Below are positions 1 to 9,500 of a stretch of DNA of 64,000 bases, piece after piece (within the stretch, counting starts at the first letter, position 1; each line of letters starts with the position of its first letter). The DNA is from Bog-473 sp963704355. Lineage in GTDB: Bacteria > Actinomycetota > Acidimicrobiia > Acidimicrobiales > RAAP-2. Where the stretch lies: the NCBI GenBank assembly GCA_963704355.1, contig OY969891.1:1798001-1862000 (forward strand). Reading direction: 5' to 3'. A program made the translations under genes and the position numbers. The notes below the pieces were generated by a model that saw only the letters and a list, made by a program, of their open reading frames with translations, was not told where the DNA came from and ran no database searches.

Positions 1-1
1 C

Positions 2-259
2 GTGGCCGACCCCACGGCGCGCGTCGAGCGTGAAGGCCACATCCGCGGCGAGCTGCCGTCGTCGGTCAACCCCCCGTCGGGCTGCCGGTTCCGCACCCGC
101 TGCCCGTTCGCCCAGGAGCGCTGCGCCGAGGAGGAGCCCGCGCTGCGCGCCTTCGGCGACGGGCACGTCGCCGCGTGCCACTTCCCGCTCCAAAAGCCGA
201 CCGGTGCGGCCGTCGAAGGGTTCGTGCCGGCGGTGTCCAAGGCGTCCGAGTCGGCCTGA
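2..259 (+). CDS. Oligopeptide/dipeptide ABC transporter ATP-binding protein, C-terminal end (partial)
   Basis: Only the last 85 codons lie in the window; the gene enters from the left edge. The fragment matches the Cys-rich extension at the C-terminus of OppD/DppD/OppF/DppF ATPases (oligo_HPY type): a Val-Asn-Pro-Pro-Ser-Gly-Cys segment, an RTRCPFA cluster, and an ACHF motif near the end. This tail follows the ABC domain and is specific to peptide/nickel importers, so family membership is clear although the Walker motifs are outside the window. It runs toward the binding-protein and permease genes on the opposite strand (374-4371) and probably belongs to the same importer, making the locus convergent rather than one operon. 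It could instead serve a neighbouring peptide system off the edge. Confidence 0.85.
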   Translation: MADPTARVEREGHIRGELPSSVNPPSGCRFRTRCPFAQERCAEEEPALRAFGDGHVAACHFPLQKPTGAAVEGFVPAVSKASESA

Positions 260-320
260 CGGCCGCCGCCCCGACCGCCCTGCCGGGCCGGTCGACCGGG
301 CGCCTACGCTGCTCCGCCGG

Positions 321-350
321 ACCCCGCCGGACCCCGCCGGACCCCGCCGG
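321..350. repeat. Short GC tandem repeat, three 10-bp units
   Basis: Three exact copies of ACCCCGCCGG occupy 321-330, 331-340 and 341-350 in the 114-bp gap between the convergent ATPase and permease genes. Nothing else is visible in this gap; no T-rich tract follows, so it is not an obvious terminator. Confidence 0.6.
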
Positions 351-373
351 CCCCACCGGCCCCCGGAACGACG

Positions 374-1387
374 TCAGCGCTGCTGCAGCCGCACCTCGAG
401 CGCGTCGCGCAGCGCATCGCCGATGAAGTTGAACGCCACCACGACCAGCACGATGCACAGGCCGGCGGGATAGATCTCCCACCAGTAGCCGTCCAGGGCG
501 TAGTTGACGCCGTTGGACAGCATGGAGCCCCAGTCCGTCTGCGGCGCCGGCACGCCCAGCCCGATGAAGCCGAGCGCGGCCAGCAGCAGAATGGCGTCGG
601 CGATGTTGAAGGTCGCGTTGACGATGATCGTGCCGATGCTGTTGGGAATGATGTGGCGCCCCACGATGCGGGTCCGGCTGCCGCCCATCACGCGCACCGC
701 CTGCACGTACTCGCGCTGGCGCAACGACAGCGCCTCGCCCCGGATCAAGCGCGCCGGGATGAGCCAGGAGACGAAGGCGATCACGAAGATGAAGACGACC
801 AGAGAGGGCCGGAACACGACGGCAAGGACGATGGCCAGGAACAGCACGGGGATGGAGAGGAAGGCGTCGACGACCCGCATCATGAAGGCGTCGACCCAGG
901 TGCCGAAGAACCCCGAGATAGCGCCGTAGAGCGCGCCGAAGATGCTGGCGACGGCCGCCGCGGCGAAGCCCACCAGGAGCGAGACCTGCCCGCCGTACAT
1001 GAGCCGGCCCAGAATGTCGAAGCCGCTGGCGTCGGTGCCGAGCGGGTGTCCCTTGCCCGGGGGCGCATTGTCGGGCGAGAAGAGCGCCGCCGAGGCGTCC
1101 GTCTGGTTCGTGTGGTACAGGTACGGGCCGATGTAACAGAACAACACGAAGAAGACGATCACCACCACGCCGACCACGGCCAGCTTGTTCTCGAAGAACA
1201 CGCCAAGGATGCGCCGGCCCAGCCCTCCGTGCGAGACGACCTCGCCGCCGCCCGGCGTGATGGCGGTGTCTTCGGTGAGGTCGTCGGTCAGGACGTCGAA
1301 GTCGGCCGCCGTATGCGCATCGAGGTCCATGGGGACGTGATTGATCTCGCTCTGCGTCGCACGCACCAGCTCGTCAGGGTTTTGCAT
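374..1387 (-). CDS. Peptide ABC transporter permease, DppC/OppC type
   Basis: Inner-membrane permease of an oligopeptide/dipeptide importer, 337 residues. After a roughly 65-residue acidic N-terminal extension comes an OppC_N-type first transmembrane helix (about residues 68-95), then the family hallmark HPLGTDASGFD near residue 115, then a BPD_transp_1 core. The ATPase-contact loop is the segment YVQAVRVMGGSR...HIIPN around residues 227-250. The gene overlaps the end of the upstream permease gene by 14 bp, so the two are translationally coupled and probably form the heterodimeric channel. It is the last gene of the - strand operon binding protein, DppB, DppC. Substrate cannot be read from the sequence; peptides are the family default and nickel is possible. 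Confidence 0.92.
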   Translation of the reverse strand: MQNPDELVRATQSEINHVPMDLDAHTAADFDVLTDDLTEDTAITPGGGEVVSHGGLGRRILGVFFENKLAVVGVVVIVFFVLFCYIGPYLYHTNQTDASAALFSPDNAPPGKGHPLGTDASGFDILGRLMYGGQVSLLVGFAAAAVASIFGALYGAISGFFGTWVDAFMMRVVDAFLSIPVLFLAIVLAVVFRPSLVVFIFVIAFVSWLIPARLIRGEALSLRQREYVQAVRVMGGSRTRIVGRHIIPNSIGTIIVNATFNIADAILLLAALGFIGLGVPAPQTDWGSMLSNGVNYALDGYWWEIYPAGLCIVLVVVAFNFIGDALRDALEVRLQQR

Positions 1388-2327
1388 ACCGGATCCTCGG
1401 GTCCACGACGGCGTAGAGGATGTCGGCCACCAGGTTGCCGATGATCGTCGCGATGGTCACGACGAATGTCACGCCGAGCAGCGTCGGGACATCCTCGCGG
1501 AAGGCCGAGTTCACGGCGAGAAGCCCCATACCCGGGTAGTTGAACACGCTCTCGGTGATGACCGCGCCGCTGACGATGGTGCCGATCGACAGGCCGAGCA
1601 GCGTGATGATCGGAATGATGGCGTTGCGCAGCCCGTGGACGTAGAGCACGCGCCGCGGTGCCGCGCCCTTGGCCCGCGCCGTGCGGATGAAGTCCTCGGT
1701 CATCGTCTCCATCATGGAGGAGCGCATGTACCGGCTGAAGGAGGCGATGCTGATCGCGGCCAGGGTGAACACCGGCAGCACCAGTCCGCGCGGGTCCGAC
1801 AGGATTCCCCAGACGCTCTGGCTCTGGGGCGCCTCGGTCGAGAAGATCGGGATGTACACGGCGAACCACAGGATGAGCAGCGTGCCGAGGAGGAACGCCG
1901 GCATCGCGTACAGCACGAAGGTGATCCCCGTCAGCACGTAGTCCTCGGGCTTGTTGCGCCGGACCACCTGGTACACACCCAGGGGGATCGCCACCACGAT
2001 CGCGAGGAGGGTCGACAGCCCCACCAGCACGAGCGTCTTGGGCAGGGCGGTGGCGATCAGCGACGTCACCGACTGGTTGAGGGTGTACGAGCGGCCGAGG
2101 TGGAAGCTGGCCAGGTTGCTGATGTAGTGGACGAACTGGTCCCACAGGGGCAGGTCGAGACCGTTCTCCTTGTTGAACTGCGCGATAGCGGTCGGCTGGG
2201 CCTTGGGCCCGAGGACTGCATGCGCCTCACCACCGGGAATCAGGTGGATGAGGATGAACATGACGGCGATGACCCCCACGATCACCGCCACGGCCTGGAG
2301 AAGCCGCCGGACGAGGAAGCCGGTCAC
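1374..2327 (-). CDS. Peptide ABC transporter permease, DppB/OppB type
   Basis: Inner-membrane permease, 317 residues starting at GTG. It begins with the typical OppB N-terminal transmembrane helix (about residues 9-30, ending in HLIPGG), then a periplasmic segment and a BPD_transp_1 core. The EAA-type loop DFIRTARAKGA...VLYVHGLRNA lies around residues 200-225, and the C-terminus DPRIRYAKP is characteristic of the DppB family (usual length 310-340). It follows the binding-protein gene by 70 bp and overlaps the next permease by 14 bp. The length, loop motif and ending leave little doubt about the family; the transported substrate is not determined. Confidence 0.93.
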   Translation of the reverse strand: MTGFLVRRLLQAVAVIVGVIAVMFILIHLIPGGEAHAVLGPKAQPTAIAQFNKENGLDLPLWDQFVHYISNLASFHLGRSYTLNQSVTSLIATALPKTLVLVGLSTLLAIVVAIPLGVYQVVRRNKPEDYVLTGITFVLYAMPAFLLGTLLILWFAVYIPIFSTEAPQSQSVWGILSDPRGLVLPVFTLAAISIASFSRYMRSSMMETMTEDFIRTARAKGAAPRRVLYVHGLRNAIIPIITLLGLSIGTIVSGAVITESVFNYPGMGLLAVNSAFREDVPTLLGVTFVVTIATIIGNLVADILYAVVDPRIRYAKP

Positions 2328-2397
2328 GGACCGATGCTACGCATGGTTCGGCCCGTGACCGGCTGTGCTCCTCGTTACAGACTCTGCCGCGCCCCTC

Positions 2398-4371
2398 CTA
2401 CTTGACGTAGTACCAGTACTCGGGGAAGAGGTTGGCGAAGGGGTTCTGGGGAGCCACGCCCCGCAGCTTGTTCGCCACCTCGGTCAGCGCATAGTCGGCG
2501 TTGGGCTGCCAGACAACCGGCACCTGCTTCGAGAGGTAGTTCTGGTACGCGTCCAGGTTGGTGTTGGTGTTCGTCGTCTGGGCGATCAACGTGTCCGCCT
2601 TGGCGTTGGAGTAGTTGCCCGCGTTGCTCCCCGCACCCGTGGCGAAGAGCACCTCACCCGACGGGTAGTAGTCGGGGCTGTACTCCCAGCCACCGCCCCA
2701 CCAGCCTTCTTCGACCGTGCACGGCTGGCCGGTCGCGCACGGAGGGGCGTAGTTCGAGATCACCGTCGGGAACGTGTTGGCGACCAGCGACGTCTTGATG
2801 CCGATGGAGTTCCAGGCCGACTGCTCGACCTGCATCACCTGCTGCTGCCACTGTGTGCCGCTCGCGTAGGTCATGGTGAAGTTGAGCTGAGCGCCCTTGG
2901 GGACGCCCGCACCGCAGTCGCCGGTCGCCGAGCCGGCCTTCTCGCAGGTGTCAGTGCCGTTGGCCACGACCTTCCAACCGTGCGAGGTCAGCAGGCTCTT
3001 GGCGTGCGACGGGTTGTACGGATACGGGTTGGACTGCTCGAACGAGTCGACCAGGTCGTTCTTCGGCAGCACCGGCACCGGACCGTAGGTCGGCACGCCG
3101 TAGCCCTTGAGGAACTTGGAGATCATCGTGGGCTGGTCGACCATGCTCTGCATGGCCTGGCGCACGTACAACTGCTTGTAGATGGCGCCTGCGTTGCCGT
3201 TGTCACCGGTGGACTCGAACTTCAGCACCGCGTAGTTGAACCCGAAGAGGACCCACGGCGTCAGGTAGAAGCCCGACAGCCGCGGGTTGTTCGTACCCGG
3301 ATTGGTGGCGTTCGTCGTGTTCTGCGTCACGTCCTGTTGCGGGAGGTACCCGATGTCGATGTTGCCGCCGAGCAGGGCGTTGAACTCTGCGCTGTCCGTC
3401 GTGTACGGCAGCTGCTGCAGCGTGACCGTGGCCTTCTGGGGCCCGGTGTAGGCCGAGTTCGGGACCATGGTCACCTGGCCGGACGTGCTGAACGATCCGC
3501 CCTTCGAGGATGCGATGGTGTACGGGCCGTCGACGATGTTCCAGATCGGGCTACTCGCGTAACCCGTCGGGTCCCCGGCCAGACCGGAGAGGTAGTTGTA
3601 GACCTTCGTGCAGGCGGCGTCAGTGGAGGCTGCCCCGAACGTCCCGGTCGAGCAGCCGCCCGAGCCCGCTGCCGCGCCGGCCGCCGTCACGTCCCACGCC
3701 GACGGGAAGGGCGTGATCTGCGAGAACTGGTTGTAGGTCATCCAGGTCGGGTCGACCGCCTTGGTGAAGGTGACCTCCATCGACGTCGGGCTGCTGATGC
3801 TCACCGACTTGATGTTGTCGGGGATGTACCCGGGCACGTAGTCGTACCAGTTGGCCGTCTCGGCGTGCATCATGTTCAAGAAGAACGCGACGTCGGTGGT
3901 CGTCACGGATTCGCCGTTCGACCACTTGTAGTTGGGCTTCAAGGCGACGGTCGCGTTGGTGTCACCGCTGCCATAGACGGGGACGCTGGCCAGCGAGAGC
4001 GTGGAGTTGAGCGTCGTCTTGTTGTTCCCCGGGAACCCGAACATGTACAGCGGCCGGTACATCAGGTACTGGAACTGGCTGATGTTGTCAACGCTGCTGT
4101 TCTGGGCGCTGATGAACGGGAAGATGTAGGTCGGAGGCGTGCCCGGAGGCTCGGCCCAACGGACGGTTCCGCCCGACTGCTTCGTGCCCCCGGTGGGAAT
4201 GCCGCTGGCGCTCGCGACGCTCGTCGTCCCGACCAACAACAGTGCTGCCGCCGCGAGCGTGACCCCCGCGACGCCGAGGGTCCTGCCGATCCGCCTCACC
4301 CCGCTCGAGAGCGGTCGGGAATCCATCCGCTCTCCGGTCGGGCGTCCGCTGAACTTCCCCATCAGTCCCAT
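2398..4371 (-). CDS. Peptide ABC transporter substrate-binding protein (SBP family 5)
   Basis: Secreted solute-binding protein that would feed the two permeases downstream. I place the start at the ATG at 4371, because an AAGGGAG Shine-Dalgarno sits 5 nt before it, although the frame stays open to 4467; this gives 657 residues. A basic stretch (RRIGRT) and a hydrophobic segment ending VASASG form a signal peptide near residues 25-55. The mature protein has the SBP_bac_5 pattern: WSNGESVTTTDVAFFLN (the family W-x-DG-x-P-x-T-A-x-DV motif) about one third in, and an RQAMQSMVD helix typical of the second lobe. No Cys follows the signal segment in lipobox context, so anchoring is not evident. First gene of the - strand operon. 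Confidence 0.9.
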   Translation of the reverse strand: MGLMGKFSGRPTGERMDSRPLSSGVRRIGRTLGVAGVTLAAAALLLVGTTSVASASGIPTGGTKQSGGTVRWAEPPGTPPTYIFPFISAQNSSVDNISQFQYLMYRPLYMFGFPGNNKTTLNSTLSLASVPVYGSGDTNATVALKPNYKWSNGESVTTTDVAFFLNMMHAETANWYDYVPGYIPDNIKSVSISSPTSMEVTFTKAVDPTWMTYNQFSQITPFPSAWDVTAAGAAAGSGGCSTGTFGAASTDAACTKVYNYLSGLAGDPTGYASSPIWNIVDGPYTIASSKGGSFSTSGQVTMVPNSAYTGPQKATVTLQQLPYTTDSAEFNALLGGNIDIGYLPQQDVTQNTTNATNPGTNNPRLSGFYLTPWVLFGFNYAVLKFESTGDNGNAGAIYKQLYVRQAMQSMVDQPTMISKFLKGYGVPTYGPVPVLPKNDLVDSFEQSNPYPYNPSHAKSLLTSHGWKVVANGTDTCEKAGSATGDCGAGVPKGAQLNFTMTYASGTQWQQQVMQVEQSAWNSIGIKTSLVANTFPTVISNYAPPCATGQPCTVEEGWWGGGWEYSPDYYPSGEVLFATGAGSNAGNYSNAKADTLIAQTTNTNTNLDAYQNYLSKQVPVVWQPNADYALTEVANKLRGVAPQNPFANLFPEYWYYVK

Positions 4372-4609
4372 AGCACTCCCTTGTCTGCCGGTCGCCCCGG
4401 TGACGGCCGGCCCCCCTTCCCCACTCCCGGTGGTGAAGATGCCGTAAACGTAACCTAACTGCCACATTCTGTGTAGGTCATGACGTCAAAATTTCTGCGG
4501 TATGGCGCCGGGGGGAGATGCGATCCGGTGTACATCGACACCTCACACATGAATTCCGCGTCCAAAGGCCTCTCCGGCGCAGGTCGCGGTACCTGAGCAC
4601 CAGCTGGGA

Positions 4610-4646
4610 GTTAACTGCGTGATCTGTGACGGCCCGCAGTTAACAT
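4610..4646 (+). promoter_or_regulatory. 10-bp inverted repeat overlapping a putative -10 box
   Basis: GTTAACTGCG (4610-4619) and its exact reverse complement (4635-4644) are separated by 15 bp. The right arm runs into TAACAT (4641-4646), a plausible -10 hexamer 13 nt before the transporter ATG at 4660. A dyad over a -10 is the usual layout of a repressor operator. The regulator is not identifiable here. The same 190-bp gap must also hold the promoter for the binding-protein operon on the other strand. Confidence 0.45.
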
Positions 4647-4659
4647 TCTTGGCGAGGCG

Positions 4660-5628
4660 ATGGTCTATGTCCTTGCGGTAGCAGCGGCTCTCTCCAACGC
4701 GCTGACCAGCGTGTTCCAGCGCATGGGTGTTGAGGACGCGCCCGAAGAGACGACCATGCGGCTCAGCCTCATGGCCCACGCGATCAAACGCGGCATTTGG
4801 CTCCTGGGCTTCGCCTTCATGATCTGTTCGTTCTTGTTGCAGTCGTTTGCGCTGCACATCGGCCGGCTGTCGGTGGTGCAGCCGATCCTCACCATGGAGC
4901 TGTTGTTCCTGGTGGCGATCCTCGGGACCTACTTCCGTTTCTCCATCTCCTACCGCGAGTGGATCGGGGCCTCCGCCATCGCCTTCGGTCTCTCGGGTTT
5001 CCTCTACTTCGCGGCGCCGGGCGGGGGCAACGAGGTGCCGACCAACCTGGGCTGGATCGTGGTGGGCAGCGGCACCGTCTTCCTCATCGTGCTCACCGTG
5101 GTGGCCACCCGCTGGGGCCCCCGCTGGTGGAAGGCGGCCATGTTCGGCAGCGCGGCCGCCATCACCTATGCCTTCACGGCGGCCCTGATCAAGACGGCGA
5201 GCGACTACGCCGCCAACGACTGGGTCACGTTGTTCGAGCACTGGCAGACCTACGGCGTGGTGGTCTTCGGCCTGCTCGGCCTCTTCCTCACGCAGAACGC
5301 CTTCCACGCCGGCCCGCTGGCGGCGTCGCAGTCCACCCTCGTCCTGGTCGACCCGCTCGTGAGCATCTGCCTGGGTATCGCCCTCTACGGGGACAGCCTG
5401 CGCACGTCGGGCCCGTACGGCCCACTCGAAGCGCTCTCCCTCCTCGTCATGTTCATGGGCGCCGTGTTCCTGTCCAACTCGCCGCTCATCACCGGCATGA
5501 AGAGCGAGGGCAAGGGAGTGGAATACGACGAGATGCTCTCGCGCCGCCTGAAGCACCCCCACCACGAGCCCGCCCAGGCGTCCGAGGCCATGCCCGACAG
5601 CGGGCTACCGCCGTTCTCTTCGGCCTGA
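4660..5628 (+). CDS. DMT-superfamily (EamA-like) membrane transporter
   Basis: Integral membrane protein of 322 residues with about nine or ten hydrophobic helices, starting at residue 1 (MVYVLAVAAALSNAL) and ending near residue 285, followed by a hydrophilic tail. The N-terminal helix with Asn-Ala-Leu-Thr-Ser and the internal organisation (helix pairs with Gly/Ala-rich faces) fit drug/metabolite transporters, in the branch often annotated as DMT family transporter in actinobacteria. ATG at 4660 begins directly at helix 1 and is preceded by GGCGAGG. It is monocistronic, with an operator-like dyad immediately upstream, so expression is probably regulated. The substrate cannot be told. Confidence 0.8.
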   Translation: MVYVLAVAAALSNALTSVFQRMGVEDAPEETTMRLSLMAHAIKRGIWLLGFAFMICSFLLQSFALHIGRLSVVQPILTMELLFLVAILGTYFRFSISYREWIGASAIAFGLSGFLYFAAPGGGNEVPTNLGWIVVGSGTVFLIVLTVVATRWGPRWWKAAMFGSAAAITYAFTAALIKTASDYAANDWVTLFEHWQTYGVVVFGLLGLFLTQNAFHAGPLAASQSTLVLVDPLVSICLGIALYGDSLRTSGPYGPLEALSLLVMFMGAVFLSNSPLITGMKSEGKGVEYDEMLSRRLKHPHHEPAQASEAMPDSGLPPFSSA

Positions 5629-5694
5629 AATCAACCGACGCCGGTCGCTGCCCGAACCGTCCCCCATCTGAACCATCTGAACCATCGAAAGAGG

Positions 5695-6516
5695 TCAGCC
5701 GGCGGCGGGCCCTCCCGCCCGTTCCACGACGAGCCGGGTCATCGCAGCGAAGTGGTCCGGGTGCGACAGGTGCGCCCCGTGTTGCGCGCCCTCGATCTCG
5801 AAGAGCGTCGCTCCGGGCACATTGGTCCCCAGCCATTGCACGCTGCGGCGATGATGCGGCTGCGTCGTCGGCCCGCCCGTCCCGAACACCGAGGGAACGA
5901 TCAGGGCGCCCACGTCGAACGGCCGGCCCTCGCCGCGCAGGCTGCGGAGGTCCGCCACGAGGGCGGGCCCGTCGGCTCGCCGGTCCGCCCGCCCAGCCTC
6001 GGTGAGCCGGGACCACGACGCCGCCCCCACCATCCGGGAGAAGAAGCGCTCGACCTCCACCCCGGGGTCCTCGGCGAGCGCCGGCCACGGGCGCGCCGGC
6101 GCATCGGTCGCGTGATCGCGCCGGAAGCCGAGCCAGGGCATCGGCGGCTCGAAGGCGCCGATGGCGTCGAACGCACGGGGCTCCGCCAAGGCGGCACCCA
6201 CGACGACGTCGCCCCCCAGGCTGTGGCCGATCGCCACCAACGGCCCCCCGGCCCGGGTCCCCGAGCCGTTCGCCCGTACCTCCTCCGCCACGGCCAAGAG
6301 GTCCTCGATATGCCCACCGAGGTCCACCACCCCACCATCCCGTGAGCCCTGGTACCCGCGCCGGTCGTACGCAACCGTCGTGAAGTCGGGGAGCCGCCTC
6401 ATGACCCGCCGGAAGCTCTCGCCCCGGTCGAGTGACCCGTGCACGAAGATCACGGTGGCGCCCCCCGGTGCCGATCCGGCCCGCGACGTGACATGGATTG
6501 CGGCCGGATAGCTCAT
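5695..6516 (-). CDS. Alpha/beta hydrolase
   Basis: Soluble alpha/beta-hydrolase-fold protein. The frame is open to 6639 but that start would run into the kgd start region; the ATG at 6516 (MSYPAAIHV) leaves the 61-bp divergent gap free and gives 273 residues. Motifs in order: VIFVHGSLDRG (oxyanion-hole HG), AYDRRGYQGS, the nucleophile elbow GHSLGG, and a C-terminal EGAQHGAHLSHPDHF that supplies the catalytic His. This is the standard arrangement for esterases, haloperoxidase-like and related hydrolases; the substrate is unknown. It is transcribed away from kgd. Confidence 0.85.
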   Translation of the reverse strand: MSYPAAIHVTSRAGSAPGGATVIFVHGSLDRGESFRRVMRRLPDFTTVAYDRRGYQGSRDGGVVDLGGHIEDLLAVAEEVRANGSGTRAGGPLVAIGHSLGGDVVVGAALAEPRAFDAIGAFEPPMPWLGFRRDHATDAPARPWPALAEDPGVEVERFFSRMVGAASWSRLTEAGRADRRADGPALVADLRSLRGEGRPFDVGALIVPSVFGTGGPTTQPHHRRSVQWLGTNVPGATLFEIEGAQHGAHLSHPDHFAAMTRLVVERAGGPAAG

Positions 6517-6565
6517 GGGCAGGGCAGACGCTAGCAATCCGCCTGCTGGCACCGACCGCCGCCGG

Positions 6566-6571
6566 TAGGGT
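6566..6571 (+). promoter_or_regulatory. Putative -10 box of kgd, leaderless type
   Basis: TAGGGT ends 6 nt before the kgd ATG, and no Shine-Dalgarno precedes the ATG. A TAnnnT box at this distance puts the transcription start at or next to the start codon, implying a leaderless mRNA. The same spacing occurs before three other starts in this window. Confidence 0.45.
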
Positions 6572-6577
6572 TGGCCC

Positions 6578-9500
6578 ATGACGCAGTTCGGTGGCTCAGG
6601 GGGCTCGTTCGGGCCCAACGCCTGGCTCGTCGACGACATGTACGACCGCTTCCTGGCCGACCCGAGCTCGGTCAGCGAGAGCTGGCGCGAGTTCTTTGCG
6701 GACTACCGTCCGGCACCCGTCCCGGCGCCCCAACCCCCGTCGGCGCCCGTCGCTCCCGCCAGCACGGCAACTGCCACCTCGCCCGCCGCCGACGGCCCGA
6801 CCACCGCTACGGCCGCCGTTGCCTCGGCCCAGCCGGTCGCCGCCGTCCCGGCGGCCGCCGCCCCGGCTGCGGCTTCCATCGGTGAGGCGGGGAACGAGGA
6901 GGCCGTCGTGCTGCGGGGCGCCGCCTCGCGCGTCGTCGCCAACATGGAGGCCAGCCTGGCCGTCCCGACCGCCACGAGCGTGCGCACCGTGCCGGCCCGC
7001 TTGCTCGAGGTGAACCGTCTCGTCCTCAACAACCAGCTGGCCCGCACGACCGGCGCCAAGGTCAGCTTCACCCACATCATCGGGTACGCCGTCGTCCGCG
7101 CCCTCTGCGACATCCCCGCGCTGAATGCGACGTTCGTCGAGAACGCCGACGGCAAGGGCAAGCCGGGCGTCATCCACCACAAGCACGTCGGCCTCGGGCT
7201 GGCGGTCGACCGGGAGAAGAGCGACGGCTCGCGCACGCTCCTCGTCCCGTGCATCAAGGAAGCCGACACCCTCGACTTCCGTGCCTTCGTGTTGGCCTAC
7301 GAGGACCTCATCCGCAAGATCCAGACGAACAAGATCGGCCCCGACGACTTCACCGGGACGACGGTGTCGCTCACCAACCCCGGGACCCTGGGGACGGTGC
7401 AGTCGGTGCCGCGCCTCTTGCCGGGGCAGGGGGCCATCATCGGGGTGGGAGCACTCGGCTTTCCCGCCGGTTTCGAGGCGACCGACCCTCGGGTGCTGGC
7501 CGAACTGGGGATCGGCAAGGTCGTGACGCTGACGTCGACCTACGACCATCGCATCATCCAGGGTGCCGAGTCGGGCCTCTTCCTCGGGCGGGTGGCGGCG
7601 CTCCTCACCGGCGCCGAGGGCTTCTACGACGCGCTCTTCGAGTCGATGGGCGTGCCCTATGAGCCGGTGCGCTGGCAGGTGGACAGCAACGCCGGCGACT
7701 GGACAGAGGAGGGCGACCGCCAGCGCCTGATCAAGCAGGTACACGTCCAGACGCTCATCAACATCTACCGGGTGCGCGGCCACCTGATCGCCCACCTCGA
7801 CCCGCTCGACGCCGAGCCCCCGCACATCCACCCCGAGCTCGACCCGCTGACCTACGGCCTGACCATCTGGGACCTGCCGCGCCAGTTCGTGGCGGACGGC
7901 CTCGCCGGCCGCGAGGTCGCTCCGCTCGACGACATACTCCATATCCTGCGCGACGCCTACTGCCGCACCCTCGGCATCGAGTACATGCACATCCAGGACC
8001 CCGAGCAGAAGCGCTGGATCCAAGAGCGCGTCGAGGGCCAGCCGACCACGCTGAACATCGAGGAGCAGCGACACATCCTCGACCGACTGAACGCGGCCGA
8101 GGTGTTCGAGCGCTTCCTCCACACGCGCTACGTCGGGCAGAAGCGGTTCGGCCTGGAGGGCGCCGAGTCGACCATCGTGTTGCTGGACGCGCTGCTCGAC
8201 GCCGCGGCCGGCGCCGGCGTGCACGAGGTCGTGATGGGCATGGCCCACCGGGGCCGGCTCAACGTCCTGGCCAACATCGTGGGCAAGTCGTACCGCGACA
8301 TCTTCGAGGAGTTCGAGGGCAACCTTGACCCCGAGTCCGTGCAGGGCTCGGGCGACGTGAAATACCACAAGGGCGCGCGCGGCGTGTTCAAGGCCAGCGC
8401 GGGGGAGGAGCTCCCGATCACGCTGGCCTCGAATCCCTCGCACCTCGAGGCGGTCGACCCCGTCGTCGAGGGCATGACCCGGGCCAAGCAGGACCGCATC
8501 TCGCTGCCGACCGACGGGACCCCGGCCGCCGCCGCCGAAGGCGCCGACGGGTTCCCGTGCATGTCGGTCCTCATCCACGGCGACGCGGCGTTCGCCGGCC
8601 AGGGTGTGGTGGCCGAGACACTGAACCTGTCGGGCCTGTCGGGCTATCGCACCGGTGGCACGGTGCACGTCGTGATCAACAACCAACTCGGCTTCACCAC
8701 GGCGCCCACCTCAGCCCGCACTTCGGTGTACCCGACCGACGTCGCCAAAATGGTCCAGGCGCCGATCTTCCACGTCAACGGCGACGACCCCGAGGCCGCG
8801 GTGCGCGCCGCCCGCCTCGCCTTTGCCTTCCGCCAGGTCTTCCACAAGGACGTGGTCATCGACCTGGTCTGCTACCGCAAGCACGGCCACAACGAGGGCG
8901 ACGACCCCAGTTACACCCAGCCGCTCATGTACCAGCGGATCGAGGCCAAGCGGTCCGTGCGGAAGCTGTACACCGAGACGCTCGTGCGCCGCGGCGACAT
9001 CACGCTCGAGGAGGCGGAGTCGGCACTGGACGACTTCAACGCCAAGCTCCAGACGGTGCTCGACGAGGTACGCGGCGAGCCGTCGCTGGCGCCGACGGAG
9101 CTGCCGCCACCCGACACCAGCGGGATCGACGTCCCCTCGCCCGAGACCGGCGTGGCGCCCGACGTGCTCCAGGCCCTGTCCTCGGTGTTGCGCTCGGTGC
9201 CCGAGGGCTTCACCATCCACCCGAAGCTCGAACGGCAGTTCGTGCAGCGCGACGAGCTGGTCGCGGGCGGGCACGTCGACTGGGCCCTGGCCGAGGCGCT
9301 GGCCATCGGCTCGCTGATGTACGAGGGCGTCAACGTCCGCCTCACCGGGCAGGACACGCGGCGCGGCACGTTCAGCCAGCGCCACGCCGTCCTCGTCGAC
9401 TACACGAACGGCGAGGAGTACGTCCCGCTGGCTCACATCCGCGACGGATTGCATCGCATCGGGGCTGACTCGCTCGAGCCCTCGGGAGAGATGGGCAACT

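Noticed and set aside
6517..6639. Longer start of the alpha/beta hydrolase
   Set aside because: It would overlap the kgd start and adds 41 residues without hydrolase character; ATG 6516 is better.
6596..8686. Long - strand frame (696 codons) opposite kgd
   Set aside because: It is the high-GC shadow of kgd: Val/Arg/Gly/His-rich, no motifs, and the + strand product is unmistakable.
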